NCBI GenBank assembly: GCA_022616415.1
Contig: JAKEEU010000276.1
Location: forward strand, 1 to 64,000
DNA length: 64,000 bases
Direction: 5' to 3'
Source of the DNA: Candidatus Zhuqueibacterota bacterium
GTDB lineage: Bacteria > Zhuqueibacterota > Zhuqueibacteria > Zhuqueibacterales > Zhuqueibacteraceae
Shown here: piece after piece, positions 16,614 to 25,143 of the stretch
Layout: every line of letters begins with the position of its first letter
Numbering within the stretch: position 1 is the stretch's first letter
Translations under genes and position numbers: made by a program
Notes under the pieces: generated by a model
Seen by the model: only the letters and a program-made list of their open reading frames with translations
Databases searched by the model: none
What the model was told of the DNA's origin: nothing

Positions 16614-17543
16614 CTATTCCACCCCCTTAATCGATTTGATGTTGCGCATGGGCGGCTCTCCGAAAAGTCTTCGGTATTCCCGGGTAAACTGTGATCGGCT
16701 TTCGTATCCCACCTCGAAGGCGGCGCCGCCGGCATCGCAGGCGCCGGCAAGCATCAATCGTCTGGCCTCGTGAAGGCGAAGATGCTTTTGGTATTGCAAA
16801 GGGCTCATCGAAGTTAAAGCTTTGAAGTGGTGATGCAGCGTGGAGACGCCCATTGCTGCAGCTTTAGCCAGCTCTTCAACCGAAAGCGGCTTCGAGTAAT
16901 GTTGTTTTAGCAACGCAATGACTCTCGCTATTCGCTGATCGTCAGTCCCATTAAGTGCGATTTGCCTAAGACGATAACCTTGGTCACTCGTTAGGAGCCG
17001 GTAAATAATCTCGCGCTTGATAAGATTCGAAAGTATGGGAATGTCGTTTGGAGTGGAAAGAAGCCGAAGGAGTCGATAAATAGCATCGAGCAACTCGTGT
17101 GTGGCAGGGCCCGTTGACAGGCCATAGCGAGGAAGTATCGAACCAGTTACCGGCACCTCGAAATCAGAGATCATTTGACGGGCAATTTCAAGATCGAGCT
17201 TCAGACCCAAGCAGCAATACGGCTTTTCACGAGTAGCTTCTACGACCTGCGAGACGACCGGAACGTCAACTGCTGTCAGAATGAACTGCGATTCACCATA
17301 GACATATTCCTCATCGCCGAGCACGACGCGCTTCGTTCCTTGTAAAGCCACCCAGATGCTAGGCTCGTAGAAGAACGATGCCGGTTCAGTCGGAGCGGAA
17401 TACCGGTAGAGAATGACACCTGGAATTGCTGTTTCAAAGGCGCCATCGCTTGCATGCCATTGTGCAAACTCGTTCATAATCAAGCTACGGATCTCAACGG
17501 TTTCAGGCGAGCTGAAAGCAGCCTGTGTCTTATTGATGCTCAT
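16614..17543 (-). CDS. AraC-family transcriptional regulator with cupin sensor domain
   Basis: ATG 17543 follows AAGGTGG at eight bases; an in-frame GTG at 17555 is less likely. Residues ~30-190 form the AraC_N cupin sensor (FFYEPSIWVALQGTKRVVLG). Residues ~205-300 carry two helix-turn-helices, including SVEELAKAAAMGVSTLHHHF and GYESRSQFTREYRRLFGEPP. It lies upstream of and codirectional with iorAB, so it may control that operon. A paralogue lies at 27411-28388, divergent from an aldo/keto reductase. Confidence 0.85.
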   Translation of the reverse strand: MSINKTQAAFSSPETVEIRSLIMNEFAQWHASDGAFETAIPGVILYRYSAPTEPASFFYEPSIWVALQGTKRVVLGDEEYVYGESQFILTAVDVPVVSQVVEATREKPYCCLGLKLDLEIARQMISDFEVPVTGSILPRYGLSTGPATHELLDAIYRLLRLLSTPNDIPILSNLIKREIIYRLLTSDQGYRLRQIALNGTDDQRIARVIALLKQHYSKPLSVEELAKAAAMGVSTLHHHFKALTSMSPLQYQKHLRLHEARRLMLAGACDAGGAAFEVGYESRSQFTREYRRLFGEPPMRNIKSIKGVE

Positions 17544-17754
17544 AGAGAAATCCACCTTCTTCTTTATCTTTTATGAATTGCATCGCGTTTCTCATATCAG
17601 AAAAGTATAAGCAATTTTTATAAAAAAGCAAGCTTGTCTCCCTCAAAACCGGAAGCTCTTGCCGATTTTAAAATGAAAAAGGCGATCCCGATCAGGCGGA
17701 ATCGCCAAAATCTTTTTTCCTTTTCCACCTCTCCAAGCAGATTCTTCAGTCCGG

Positions 17755-17978
17755 AAGCGACGCCAGCGCGCGTGAGGTCGAAATCCTGCGTCTCCTTGTG
17801 GCAGGCATGTCGCAGACGGCGCGCCAGGCGCTGCGGAACCAGGAGATTGCCGATCGTCTGTTCATCAGTCTGCACACCGTCAAGTCCCGCCCACGGCGGT
17901 ACGAATGCCTACGGCAAGCTGGGCGTCACTCACCGCACTGAAGCTGTGGCGCGGGCAAACGAGCTGAAATTGCTGTAA
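17755..17978 (+). pseudogene. C-terminal remnant of a MalT-type LuxR regulator
   Basis: The DNA matches the LuxR end of the 4909-7764 gene (REVEILRL to RTEAVARANELKLL) but is out of frame in places. TCGCAGACGGCGCGCCAGGC, found at 5677-5699 in the full gene, has been inserted after the codons for the LLVAGM segment. A GC palindrome core (AGTCCCGCCCACGGCGG) replaces the HIA codons near 17884. It is a chimera, not a working gene. Confidence 0.8.
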
Positions 17979-18075
17979 GAGGAGTTTGCCTCCGTCTATA
18001 TCACCAGCATAAGCGGCAATAAAACAGAAGATCAAGTTTGTTCGGAGGAGAAGCCTTGATACACCACTTTATGGA

Positions 18076-18504
18076 TCACTCAGAAATTTTTTTAGGTAAC
18101 AGTACGCCTATTTTTTCTATAAATTGCTCAATCAAATTAAAACGATTCTCATAACGTAAAGACGGCGGATTGATTTTGTATTCTCTATCCTTATCCTTCA
18201 ACGGCCAATCACCGTTTTTGATCTTATGATTCACTTCATGTTTAGAAAAAAGCCATCCTGACGTGGGTGATGTAAGAAGAATCAGAAAGTAGTTACTCAC
18301 GCCGTTTAGTAGCTCTACATAAGCTTTGCCAATGCCCCAAAATGGACGATCACTTCTGCTAATTTTTATAATAAGAAAATGGCCTTCGTAAATAAAATAG
18401 TTGGATCGCCTGAAAATTTGTTTGAATTTCGAATAAATTTCGTCGCCGGGTTTTGGTTCTATTGCACCAATAGCATCAACAAAAAGACTGATATCCTGAT
18501 CCAT
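18076..18504 (-). CDS. hypothetical protein, third gene of an unknown accessory operon
   Basis: This 142-residue protein starts MDQDISLFVDAIGAIEPKPG with AAGGAG seven bases before ATG 18504. Segments such as YFIYEGHFLIIKISRSDRPF and FLILLTSPTSGWLFSKHEVN look like a compact alpha/beta fold, possibly nuclease-like, but no motif is certain. It follows the zinc-ribbon gene by 28 bases. High AT and no recognised family suggest a recently acquired unit. Confidence 0.55.
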   Translation of the reverse strand: MDQDISLFVDAIGAIEPKPGDEIYSKFKQIFRRSNYFIYEGHFLIIKISRSDRPFWGIGKAYVELLNGVSNYFLILLTSPTSGWLFSKHEVNHKIKNGDWPLKDKDREYKINPPSLRYENRFNLIEQFIEKIGVLLPKKISE

Positions 18505-18532
18505 GGTAAACTCCTTAATAAAACGTACTTTC

Positions 18533-19198
18533 TTAACTAGCCTTTTTCAGATCGTCAGCTAACCATATTTTCTGGCGATCAGGAGTAGTGTAAGAATTCA
18601 AAACAGCCAGTGCCCTAGAATGTGGACCTAGTTTTGATTGTTCAAATGCCTTCAGTGTAATAAAAAATGTGTACTGCAAACAATGCCGCGTATCACCTTC
18701 AGGATATTCTCTGATAGTGATCTCTACATATGACTCTTTTACTATTCTTCCGAGCAGTGCTCTGCCCATTTTGTTGTCGACGTAATTTAGACGTTTAAAA
18801 AAATTGACTTGCACATTTATAGAGACAATTTCTCCAATGGTTATGCACTCTTTATCGTTTGGTTTTATTTCTGAAACGATCAAGCCACCCCTTCCTTTAT
18901 TCTCCATCGTAATAAGGCGGCGGTGGATTTCCGGCGGTATGGGAATACCGGATGTATTCGAATATTCTTCAACAATACGTCGAACTCGCGTCTCGGATAT
19001 GTTCTCTATTTCGATTAGATATCTAACTAAATAGGGAATACATCTATCTTTATGCGGGTTCCAGGGCGGTGTATTTAATTCAAAGAAAACTTTGCTTCCG
19101 CACGAACAAGTGAAATAATAAACTCCCTTACCACAATCTGGACAATTAGTTGACCACATCTTGCACTCACAATCCTCACGGTGCGTTGGTACAGGCAT
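18533..19198 (-). CDS. zinc-ribbon protein of unknown function
   Basis: The 221-residue protein opens with a cysteine-rich segment, CECKMWSTNCPDCGKGVYYF then TCSCGSKVFFEL, followed by PPWNPHKDRC. This zinc-ribbon-like layout with a PPW..H..C tail recurs in poorly characterised accessory proteins. The rest (about 80-221) has alternating strands and helices without a catalytic motif I can name. AGGAAAAG precedes ATG 19198. It sits between the SeqA-like gene and the 142-residue gene on one strand. Confidence 0.6.
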   Translation of the reverse strand: MPVPTHREDCECKMWSTNCPDCGKGVYYFTCSCGSKVFFELNTPPWNPHKDRCIPYLVRYLIEIENISETRVRRIVEEYSNTSGIPIPPEIHRRLITMENKGRGGLIVSEIKPNDKECITIGEIVSINVQVNFFKRLNYVDNKMGRALLGRIVKESYVEITIREYPEGDTRHCLQYTFFITLKAFEQSKLGPHSRALAVLNSYTTPDRQKIWLADDLKKAS

Positions 19199-19377
19199 TT
19201 TCTTTTCCTATGATGAAAAGTTAAAGAGTGGTTGACTTGTAGCTGATTTGCCAGATCATTATTTTTAATGATCAAGTCAATATTACCATCAATGCCTTCC
19301 GTTCGCTAAAATACTGTCAATATTTGAAGTGTCTGACACCTACCTCAAGTCGGGCGGCTGTGGGGCGAGACAGAGTT

Positions 19378-19438
19378 TGCTCGAGGACCAGACGTTAAAA
19401 CTGGCACAGCATGAAAATCATGACTCTGCCCCGCAGTG
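19378..19438. repeat. intergenic repeat, TCATGACTCTGCCCC family, copy 1
   Basis: A ~60-base segment from TTTGCTCGAGG to AATCATGACTCTGCCCC resembles 34920-34980 (ends AATCATGCCTCTGCCCC) and, more weakly, 36095-36140. It lies in the 19199-19487 gap, where no gene is seen. Confidence 0.55.
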
Positions 19439-19487
19439 TTAGAAACTTTGGATGGTTTTAGAGTACGATTCTTTGTAGTTGAAATTT

Positions 19488-20441
19488 TTAAGCCAAGGGC
19501 AATGGCTTTATCGTGTTCTCCAAAGGAAATTCAAACCATTCTTGCAAGTGGATTCTACCGTCACTTTTGTACAAACGTATATTCATCTTTTTGGCACCTC
19601 CACTCTCACTGCACTTCTCAAATAGGGTTTTGGCTTGAAGAGAATTGAGAAGCAAAAATGAATACCCATCATGGCCCTGATTTTCCAACGCAAGAACTAA
19701 GTGATCGTAATCTGTCCAATTTTTCCAGTGTTTTTCAGAGACGCCCCAAAACCATCTTGTCTGCTCTTCCTGGAAATACGAATACTTGCACAAAACTCGT
19801 TTGCCACTGATTGGGAAAAGTAATCGGCTATCCCCTTCAATTCTAAATTCTCCCCATTCTTGTTTTAGAAGCTCCCCCACGGAAAGCTTGACAGTATGTT
19901 CCAGTTGAATGTCTCTTTCTTTTCTTTGACCACTTTCGATGGTTCTTGTTTCAAGCCCATTATCGGAAGAACTTGGTTGCAGATTTCGGAAGAATTCTCT
20001 GATAATGGCTAAATATTGGGAAAAATTTCCACCAAGCAGTGTCTCGAATTCATCAAGACTAGCAGACTCAAGCAACCGATCAATCTCATCGGCACGTCTA
20101 CCTAGCTGGCGACAGTATTTGTCGATTACCGTTTGAGGAGCAATTGCTCTCGTTCGAGCTACTATGTTTGTGGCTTCGGTTCTTTCATATCCTTTTTTCT
20201 TAATGAGCCAAATGACTTCCAGAATTTGAACAAGAGCACTTGGAGCTGATTTAGGGAAACTAGGAAGCAAAGCTGTACTAGATTCGAGCTTATCCTCATA
20301 CTTCTCCTCTTGAGATCTGAGGATTTTATCAGCTAGAAGCAGTCTTCTGAGAACCGTATTAGGAGTATCGATAAATGGTTCAGCGTGGCTCTTAATGACT
20401 TGAAAAACCTGATTATCCACTTCAATTTTGTGATAGTTCAT
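19488..20441 (-). CDS. SeqA-N/ribbon-helix-helix-like DNA-binding protein with long C-terminus
   Basis: ATG 20441 is chosen because GGAGG lies just upstream; the longer frame to 20492 is less likely. Residues ~1-35 (IEVDNQVFQVIKSHAEPFID then TPNTVLRRLLL) match the SeqA N-terminal/ribbon-helix-helix pattern found in many restriction-associated proteins. A helical middle (about 70-160) and a C-terminal mixed domain (about 195-317), including KRVLCKYSYFQEEQTRWFWG, follow. The C-terminal part could be an effector or ligand-binding domain. It is first of three same-strand unknown genes. Confidence 0.6.
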   Translation of the reverse strand: MNYHKIEVDNQVFQVIKSHAEPFIDTPNTVLRRLLLADKILRSQEEKYEDKLESSTALLPSFPKSAPSALVQILEVIWLIKKKGYERTEATNIVARTRAIAPQTVIDKYCRQLGRRADEIDRLLESASLDEFETLLGGNFSQYLAIIREFFRNLQPSSSDNGLETRTIESGQRKERDIQLEHTVKLSVGELLKQEWGEFRIEGDSRLLFPISGKRVLCKYSYFQEEQTRWFWGVSEKHWKNWTDYDHLVLALENQGHDGYSFLLLNSLQAKTLFEKCSESGGAKKMNIRLYKSDGRIHLQEWFEFPLENTIKPLPLA

Positions 20442-20735
20442 GGTGTAATCCTCCGATTTCATGATTTCACTACTCATACGAAAGTACTTCAAGTACTACG
20501 GAGGAATACGCGCACAAAAACGCAAATGCGGAATTTATTACGGTGAATTTAGTTTGTAAAAATCTTGCTGCCAGTTCTCTTTTGCGCGTCCGAGTTCTCT
20601 TTGCCACTTAGGATAGCGCGGTTGTATGGAGGCAAAAATTTTCTTGCTTCTATCAAAACAAAAAGGTATTTTAAAACTAAAGTTATGTTGGAGAATTGCT
20701 GTTGAAAATAAAAATTATCGTTCAAACCCAAGACC

Positions 20736-21023
20736 ATGCCGGCACATCCCAAAGATCTTATCCTGAGTTCAGAAAGATGGCAGATAGAAGGCGCCTGGGC
20801 TTGGACTTATGAGACAACAGTCAGCGGTGGCCTGATACAAAATTTACCGACGCCGGATTATTCTTATACAGAACGAGAATACGTTTATTTTCGGGATCAA
20901 GATGGAAACCGGGTGAGCATTTCAGTCAACAAGAATCCATTAACGGGTGAATACGATGTAGAGCGGTTTCATTTTTCAAGCGATGAATTTCAATCTGAGC
21001 CGTGGAAATCTTATAATCGATGA
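20736..21023 (+). CDS. hypothetical protein, 95 aa
   Basis: The frame encodes a beta-rich protein, with SERWQIEGAWAWTYETTVSG and YFRDQDGNRVSISVNKNPLT. Its stop overlaps the start of the HEAT-like gene (ATGA), so the two are cotranslated. No family is recognised. No clear ribosome-binding site precedes ATG 20736, so it may be the 3' part of a longer lost gene. A partner or immunity relation to the HEAT-like gene is possible but unproven. Confidence 0.5.
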   Translation: MPAHPKDLILSSERWQIEGAWAWTYETTVSGGLIQNLPTPDYSYTEREYVYFRDQDGNRVSISVNKNPLTGEYDVERFHFSSDEFQSEPWKSYNR

Positions 21024-21727
21024 GCGCGTCTATGAAAACAAAAGAATCCTGGCTGCACGATATTTTTACAACAAACGCCGCTTCAGGGGATAAAGGCTAC
21101 GAAATGGTTCGGGCAATCCATGCACAAGATTCAACTCTTGCTCAACAAATCGTCAAGGAACTTGTCCAACATCAAGAACCATATTACCAAAAACTCGGTC
21201 TGTACGGAATTACGCTTTTAGCCTCAACGAGTTGGGAGCCTCTTGTGCTCAAAATAGCTCAACATGCCAACCTTGAGATTACAAATAGTGCGCTACGAGC
21301 TTTGGGTTTTGTTGGAACACAAGCATCGATGGCCGCGCTTCTGGCTTCGGCGCGGCAGGGTTACGATGGTGCCGTGTGGGCTTTGAAGAAGCTTGTCAGC
21401 AAGTTCCCCGAATATGCTGCCCCCATTTTTGATCTTGCCAAAGATTTGCTTTTTTCTGAAAAGGCTTTGGTTCGCGAGCAAGCGACCGCGATTATTGTTA
21501 AATTGATGAAAGTGAAAGAGGCGGAAACGGCGCTTTTAAAATCATCAGAAATGTTTGCCGATGAGTTCGCTTTGAATGCGCTTAAAGAAGCTTCCCCCGC
21601 GGTCTTACCACGACTCCAAAGATTGAAAAAACGTTTTTCTATTGATGGCGCGGAGTATCAAGATATTGAACGAACCATCAACGCCATCGAAGCAAAACAG
21701 CAAACATTAGTTGCCGAAACCGTTTAA
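21020..21727 (+). CDS. HEAT-repeat-like alpha-solenoid protein
   Basis: The 235-residue protein is all helical with repeated ~30-residue units such as TNSALRALGFVGTQASMAAL and YDGAVWALKKLVSKFPEYAA, typical of HEAT/armadillo-like scaffolds that bind proteins. ATG 21020 overlaps the stop of the 95-residue gene. No catalytic motif is visible. The pair sits next to the unknown three-gene unit on the opposite strand. Confidence 0.6.
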   Translation: MSASMKTKESWLHDIFTTNAASGDKGYEMVRAIHAQDSTLAQQIVKELVQHQEPYYQKLGLYGITLLASTSWEPLVLKIAQHANLEITNSALRALGFVGTQASMAALLASARQGYDGAVWALKKLVSKFPEYAAPIFDLAKDLLFSEKALVREQATAIIVKLMKVKEAETALLKSSEMFADEFALNALKEASPAVLPRLQRLKKRFSIDGAEYQDIERTINAIEAKQQTLVAETV

Positions 21728-21750
21728 AACAATTTGCGATATTTGAAGGG

Positions 21751-21880
21751 GGGAGTTCCTCGGCGATGGCTTGGGAGAATCCCTCGACCGCAAACTTGCT
21801 GGCAGCGTAAGTCGCAGCACCCCAAGCGGCCTTCAGACCTGCAACCGATGAAATATTGAAAATCAGTGCTATTCCTTGTA
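21751..21880 (-). pseudogene. fragment of a short-chain dehydrogenase
   Basis: The minus strand reads ALIFNISSVAGLKAAWGAAT, then YAASKFAVEGFSQAIAEE. This is the Ser...Tyr-x-x-x-Lys catalytic segment of a classical SDR without its Rossmann N-terminus or tail. Flanking sequence up to 22118 holds nothing else recognisable. Confidence 0.75.
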
Positions 21881-22118
21881 CGGCTCAGTCTCACGGCCCT
21901 CCTGCTCCCATTGACGGCATCGCTCAGGTGCCGGACCGAGCCGCGGCGATCACTGCGCGGGGAAGATCCGTTACCGCACTACAAATCCTGAAAGAAGAAA
22001 TCTGGAACGAGCAGTTCAAATGCTCGTTATAGTTCAACATACTTTTTATTGAAAGAGTAAATCAAAGTTGCATTCCAAAGAAAGTTTTGACTTACCAAAA
22101 TATTGGTCTGAATGCTAT

Positions 22119-22697
22119 TTAAGAATTTGGTTTGTTCACGCCCAGGTTTTCACGAATGTATTTTTCAGGAGATTGGATAATTTTCGCAATGAATGTCGCC
22201 AGGCTTTTTTGAGAAATTACGGAGCCTTTCTCGGGTTCGCCTTTTCTGGTCGTTTCATAATCTACCTCATCAGCACTGGTAAACCAGGTTGGTCTCAGAA
22301 TGGTGTATTCAAGGCCTGATGCTTCAATTACATCGGCAGCTTTCCGATAAGGTTTTAAAGCGGGTTTTAGAGGAACATCGTAGATGCCTATCGAACTGAT
22401 GAAGATGATTTTTTTAACTCCTGTTTCTTCCATTGCTTTCACAATGTTTTTTGCCATTGCCTCCAGGTCACCCGAAAGATTCGCATATACAATATCCTGT
22501 CCTGTTATGGCTTCTTTAAGTTGATTATAATTCAGAACGTCGCCTTCAATGATACGGCATTTGGAAACATCTTTGTTTCTTAACCGGCGGGCATGACGCA
22601 AAAACAGACTCAAGTTGATGTCATCCTTTTTTACTAAAATATCGATGACATGTTTTGCGATATTGCCACCGGCGCCCAGAACAATTACATTTTTCAT
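22119..22697 (-). CDS. NmrA-like atypical short-chain dehydrogenase
   Basis: This 192-residue NAD(P)-binding protein starts MKNVIVLGAGGNIAKHVIDI with the GxGGxxG motif. FISSIGIYDVPL and YRKAADVIEASGLEYTILRP are typical of the atypical SDR/NmrA group. These proteins reduce or sense nucleotides and small quinone-like substrates; which applies here is unknown. It is a separate gene in the minus-strand redox block, downstream of the alcohol dehydrogenase. Its lower GC compared with the adjacent aldo/keto reductase suggests a different source. Confidence 0.75.
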   Translation of the reverse strand: MKNVIVLGAGGNIAKHVIDILVKKDDINLSLFLRHARRLRNKDVSKCRIIEGDVLNYNQLKEAITGQDIVYANLSGDLEAMAKNIVKAMEETGVKKIIFISSIGIYDVPLKPALKPYRKAADVIEASGLEYTILRPTWFTSADEVDYETTRKGEPEKGSVISQKSLATFIAKIIQSPEKYIRENLGVNKPNS

Positions 22698-22777
22698 GTT
22701 TGAATAATCCTTTCAGATATCAAGTTTTCTAGTGCCTAACCACTTCACGATTTCCGGATCACGATGGTCGAAGAATT

Positions 22778-23833
22778 TTATTTTTTCAATGAAGCCATAT
22801 CAATTACAAAGCGATAACGCACATCGCCTTTTTCCAACCGGTCAAATGCTTCGTTGATTTGCTGAATATTGATTAATTCAATATCGGCTGTGATATTGTG
22901 TTTTGCACAGAAGTCGAGCATCTCCTGGGTTTCGGCAATACCTCCAATGTTTGAGCCCGAAAAACTACGTCTTCCAACAACAACGTTGAACGCACCTATA
23001 GAGAGCGGCTCCGGTGGCAAACCTACAAGTACTACACTACCATCATGCCTTGGCATGTTCAGGTAAGTGTTTACATCATGTTTTGTCGAAACTGTATCCA
23101 AAATGAAATGAAGACTACGGGCGTATTTGCTCATTTGTTCAGCATCTGTAGACAATACCGCTTCATCTGCACCCAAGCATTTTGCATCTTCTACTTTAGA
23201 AGGCGAAGTGGTAAACACCACCACGTATGCGCCCATTGCTTTCGCAATTTTAATTGCCAAATGTCCTAAGCCGCCAATACCTAAAGTGCCAACTTTTTTT
23301 CCGGGACCGGCCTGCCAATTTTTCAATGGGGAATAAACCGTAATGCCTGCGCAAAGCAAGGGGGCTGCCGCTGCCAAATCAAGCGTTTCCGGCATGTGTA
23401 GGACATATTTTTCGTCTGTTACAATACTTTCCGAAAAACCTCCAAAAGTGGCACCACCCAAGTACTTGTCGGGAGAATTAAAGGAATAGGTAACTCCTTC
23501 ATCACAAAACTGTTGCAAATCATCCTGACAGTATTCGCATTTCCCACAGGAATCTACTATACAACCCACAGCTGCAAGATCGCCTGCCTTAAATTTATTA
23601 ACATGCTTTCCAACCTTTGTTACTCTTCCCACAATCTCATGACCAGGAACTATTGGGTACATTGTCCCGCCAAAATCATTTTTTATCTGATGTAAATCAG
23701 AATGGCAAATACCACAATAATGAATTTCCAATTCTATATCGTGTGGTAAGAGCTCTCTACGTTGAATGTTCATTGAATGCAAAGGCGCATTGGCTTTCTC
23801 TGTTCCGTAGGCGTTTACAGTTTTTGTTTCCAT
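22778..23833 (-). CDS. zinc-dependent alcohol dehydrogenase, CAD/YahK type
   Basis: ATG 23833 (METKTVNAYGTEKANAPLHS) follows AAGGAG and starts four bases after the aldo/keto reductase stop; the longer frame is spurious. The 351-residue enzyme has catalytic-zinc residues in CGICHSDLHQ and GHEIVG, structural-zinc cysteines in CGKCEYCQDDLQQFC and the Rossmann LGIGGLGHLAIKIAKAMGA. This is the cinnamyl-alcohol-dehydrogenase-like group, which reduces aldehydes with NADPH. Context with two aldo/keto reductases suggests aldehyde detoxification. Confidence 0.88.
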   Translation of the reverse strand: METKTVNAYGTEKANAPLHSMNIQRRELLPHDIELEIHYCGICHSDLHQIKNDFGGTMYPIVPGHEIVGRVTKVGKHVNKFKAGDLAAVGCIVDSCGKCEYCQDDLQQFCDEGVTYSFNSPDKYLGGATFGGFSESIVTDEKYVLHMPETLDLAAAAPLLCAGITVYSPLKNWQAGPGKKVGTLGIGGLGHLAIKIAKAMGAYVVVFTTSPSKVEDAKCLGADEAVLSTDAEQMSKYARSLHFILDTVSTKHDVNTYLNMPRHDGSVVLVGLPPEPLSIGAFNVVVGRRSFSGSNIGGIAETQEMLDFCAKHNITADIELINIQQINEAFDRLEKGDVRYRFVIDMASLKK

Positions 23834-23837
23834 TTTT

Positions 23838-25043
23838 TTACTCCTTTCGATCTTGGCGAGGCAGGGGAGACAGGCCATGCCCGCCAGCCGAGCTCGTTCC
23901 CAGATTGGCGCCAATGTCGTGAATCGCGAGCAGCGCCTCGGGTGCCCGAGCGCCCTGCACCTGGATGCTTGCGAACCCATCGTCGATCTCTTTGACGTCC
24001 TTCGCACTCAACTGGACCTTGAGCGCGCCAAGGTTCTCTTCGAGATGGTTCAGCTTGGTCGTGCCTGGAATGGGTACGATCCATGGTTTCTTCGCGAGCA
24101 GCCACGCGAGCGCGACTTGTCCAGATGTTGCGTCCTTGCGCCGGCCCACGCGCTGCAGCAGTTCGACGACGGGCCGGTTCGCACGGCGGGCCTCCGGTGT
24201 GAAGCGAGGAAATCCCGCTCGCAGGTCTGACTGCGGATCGAACGGCGTGGATGGTGTGATGGCGCCGGTCAGGTAGCCCATCCCCAGCGGGCTCCACGGC
24301 ACGAACCCGATCCCGAGCTCCTCGCAGGTCGGTAGAACCTCGTGTTCAGGATCGCGCGTCCAGACCGAACACTCGTTCTGCACCGCCGTCACCGGCAGCA
24401 CCGCATGGGCGCGGCGAATGGTCGCTCCACCCGCCTCGGACAGGCCAAAGTGCCGGACTTTCCCTTCTTGAATCAAATCCTTCACCGCTCCGGCGACATC
24501 CTCGATCGGCACATTGGGATCGACGCGATGTTGATAGAATAGGTCTATGGTGTCGGTCTTGAGACGCTTGAGGCACCCCTCGGCGACGCGTTTGATGTAT
24601 TCCGGCCGGCTGTTCAGGCCACGGCGCTGTTCTGTGATTGGATCGACCTCAAACCCGAACTTCGTCGCGATGATCACGTGATCACGAATCGGCGCCAGCG
24701 CCTCGCCGACCATTTCTTCGCTGAGAAATGGCCCGTAGACCTCGGCGGTATCAAAGAAGGTGACGCCGCGCTCGTACGCTGCTCGGATTACCTTGATCGC
24801 GTGCTGCCGATCCGTTGGAGGGCCATAGGCCCAGGCGAAATTCATGCAGCCAAGTCCGAGCGCCGAGACTTCCAGCGTGCCGCCGAGTTTGCGTCGTGCA
24901 AGCATTTGTGGTTGTTTTGTCGGAGCGGCGACGGCAATGTTGGGGAGCATCGACGTAGCTGCCAAAGCCAGTCCTGCTATGATGAATTCGCGGCGATCAA
25001 GCATGAAACTGCCGTTCGCTCCGTCTCGATTGATTTTTTTCAT
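23838..25043 (-). CDS. exported aldo/keto reductase with Tat-like signal
   Basis: Residues 1-40 form a twin-arginine-like signal (DRREFIIAGLALAATSM), unusual for this mostly cytoplasmic family. The AKR barrel follows with tetrad positions in TFFDTAEVYG (Asp, Tyr), ATKFGF (Lys) and LFYQHRVD (His). The C-terminus ends in an atypical SSAGGHGLSPLPRQDRKE that contains the ribosome-binding site of the next gene. A GGAG site precedes ATG 25043. A second full paralogue lies at 26165-27226; this copy lacks the 23-residue insert found there. Confidence 0.85.
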   Translation of the reverse strand: MKKINRDGANGSFMLDRREFIIAGLALAATSMLPNIAVAAPTKQPQMLARRKLGGTLEVSALGLGCMNFAWAYGPPTDRQHAIKVIRAAYERGVTFFDTAEVYGPFLSEEMVGEALAPIRDHVIIATKFGFEVDPITEQRRGLNSRPEYIKRVAEGCLKRLKTDTIDLFYQHRVDPNVPIEDVAGAVKDLIQEGKVRHFGLSEAGGATIRRAHAVLPVTAVQNECSVWTRDPEHEVLPTCEELGIGFVPWSPLGMGYLTGAITPSTPFDPQSDLRAGFPRFTPEARRANRPVVELLQRVGRRKDATSGQVALAWLLAKKPWIVPIPGTTKLNHLEENLGALKVQLSAKDVKEIDDGFASIQVQGARAPEALLAIHDIGANLGTSSAGGHGLSPLPRQDRKE

Positions 25044-25075
25044 CTCCTATCACCTCCGATATACATTCCTTCACT

Positions 25076-25141
25076 CTAAGCCGCTCGAATAAGCGCGATC
25101 ATCTCCCGCTTGTCAGCCGCCGGGCCGTAAATAAAACTCAT
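25076..25141 (-). pseudogene. aldo/keto reductase fragment
   Basis: MSFIYGPAADKREMIALIRA then a stop matches residues ~24-45 of the aldo/keto reductase at 26165-27226 (MSFGYGPAADKQEMISLIRS). It is joined directly to the cut 3' end of the PQQ-type propeller gene. Confidence 0.75.
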
Positions 25142-25143
25142 TC

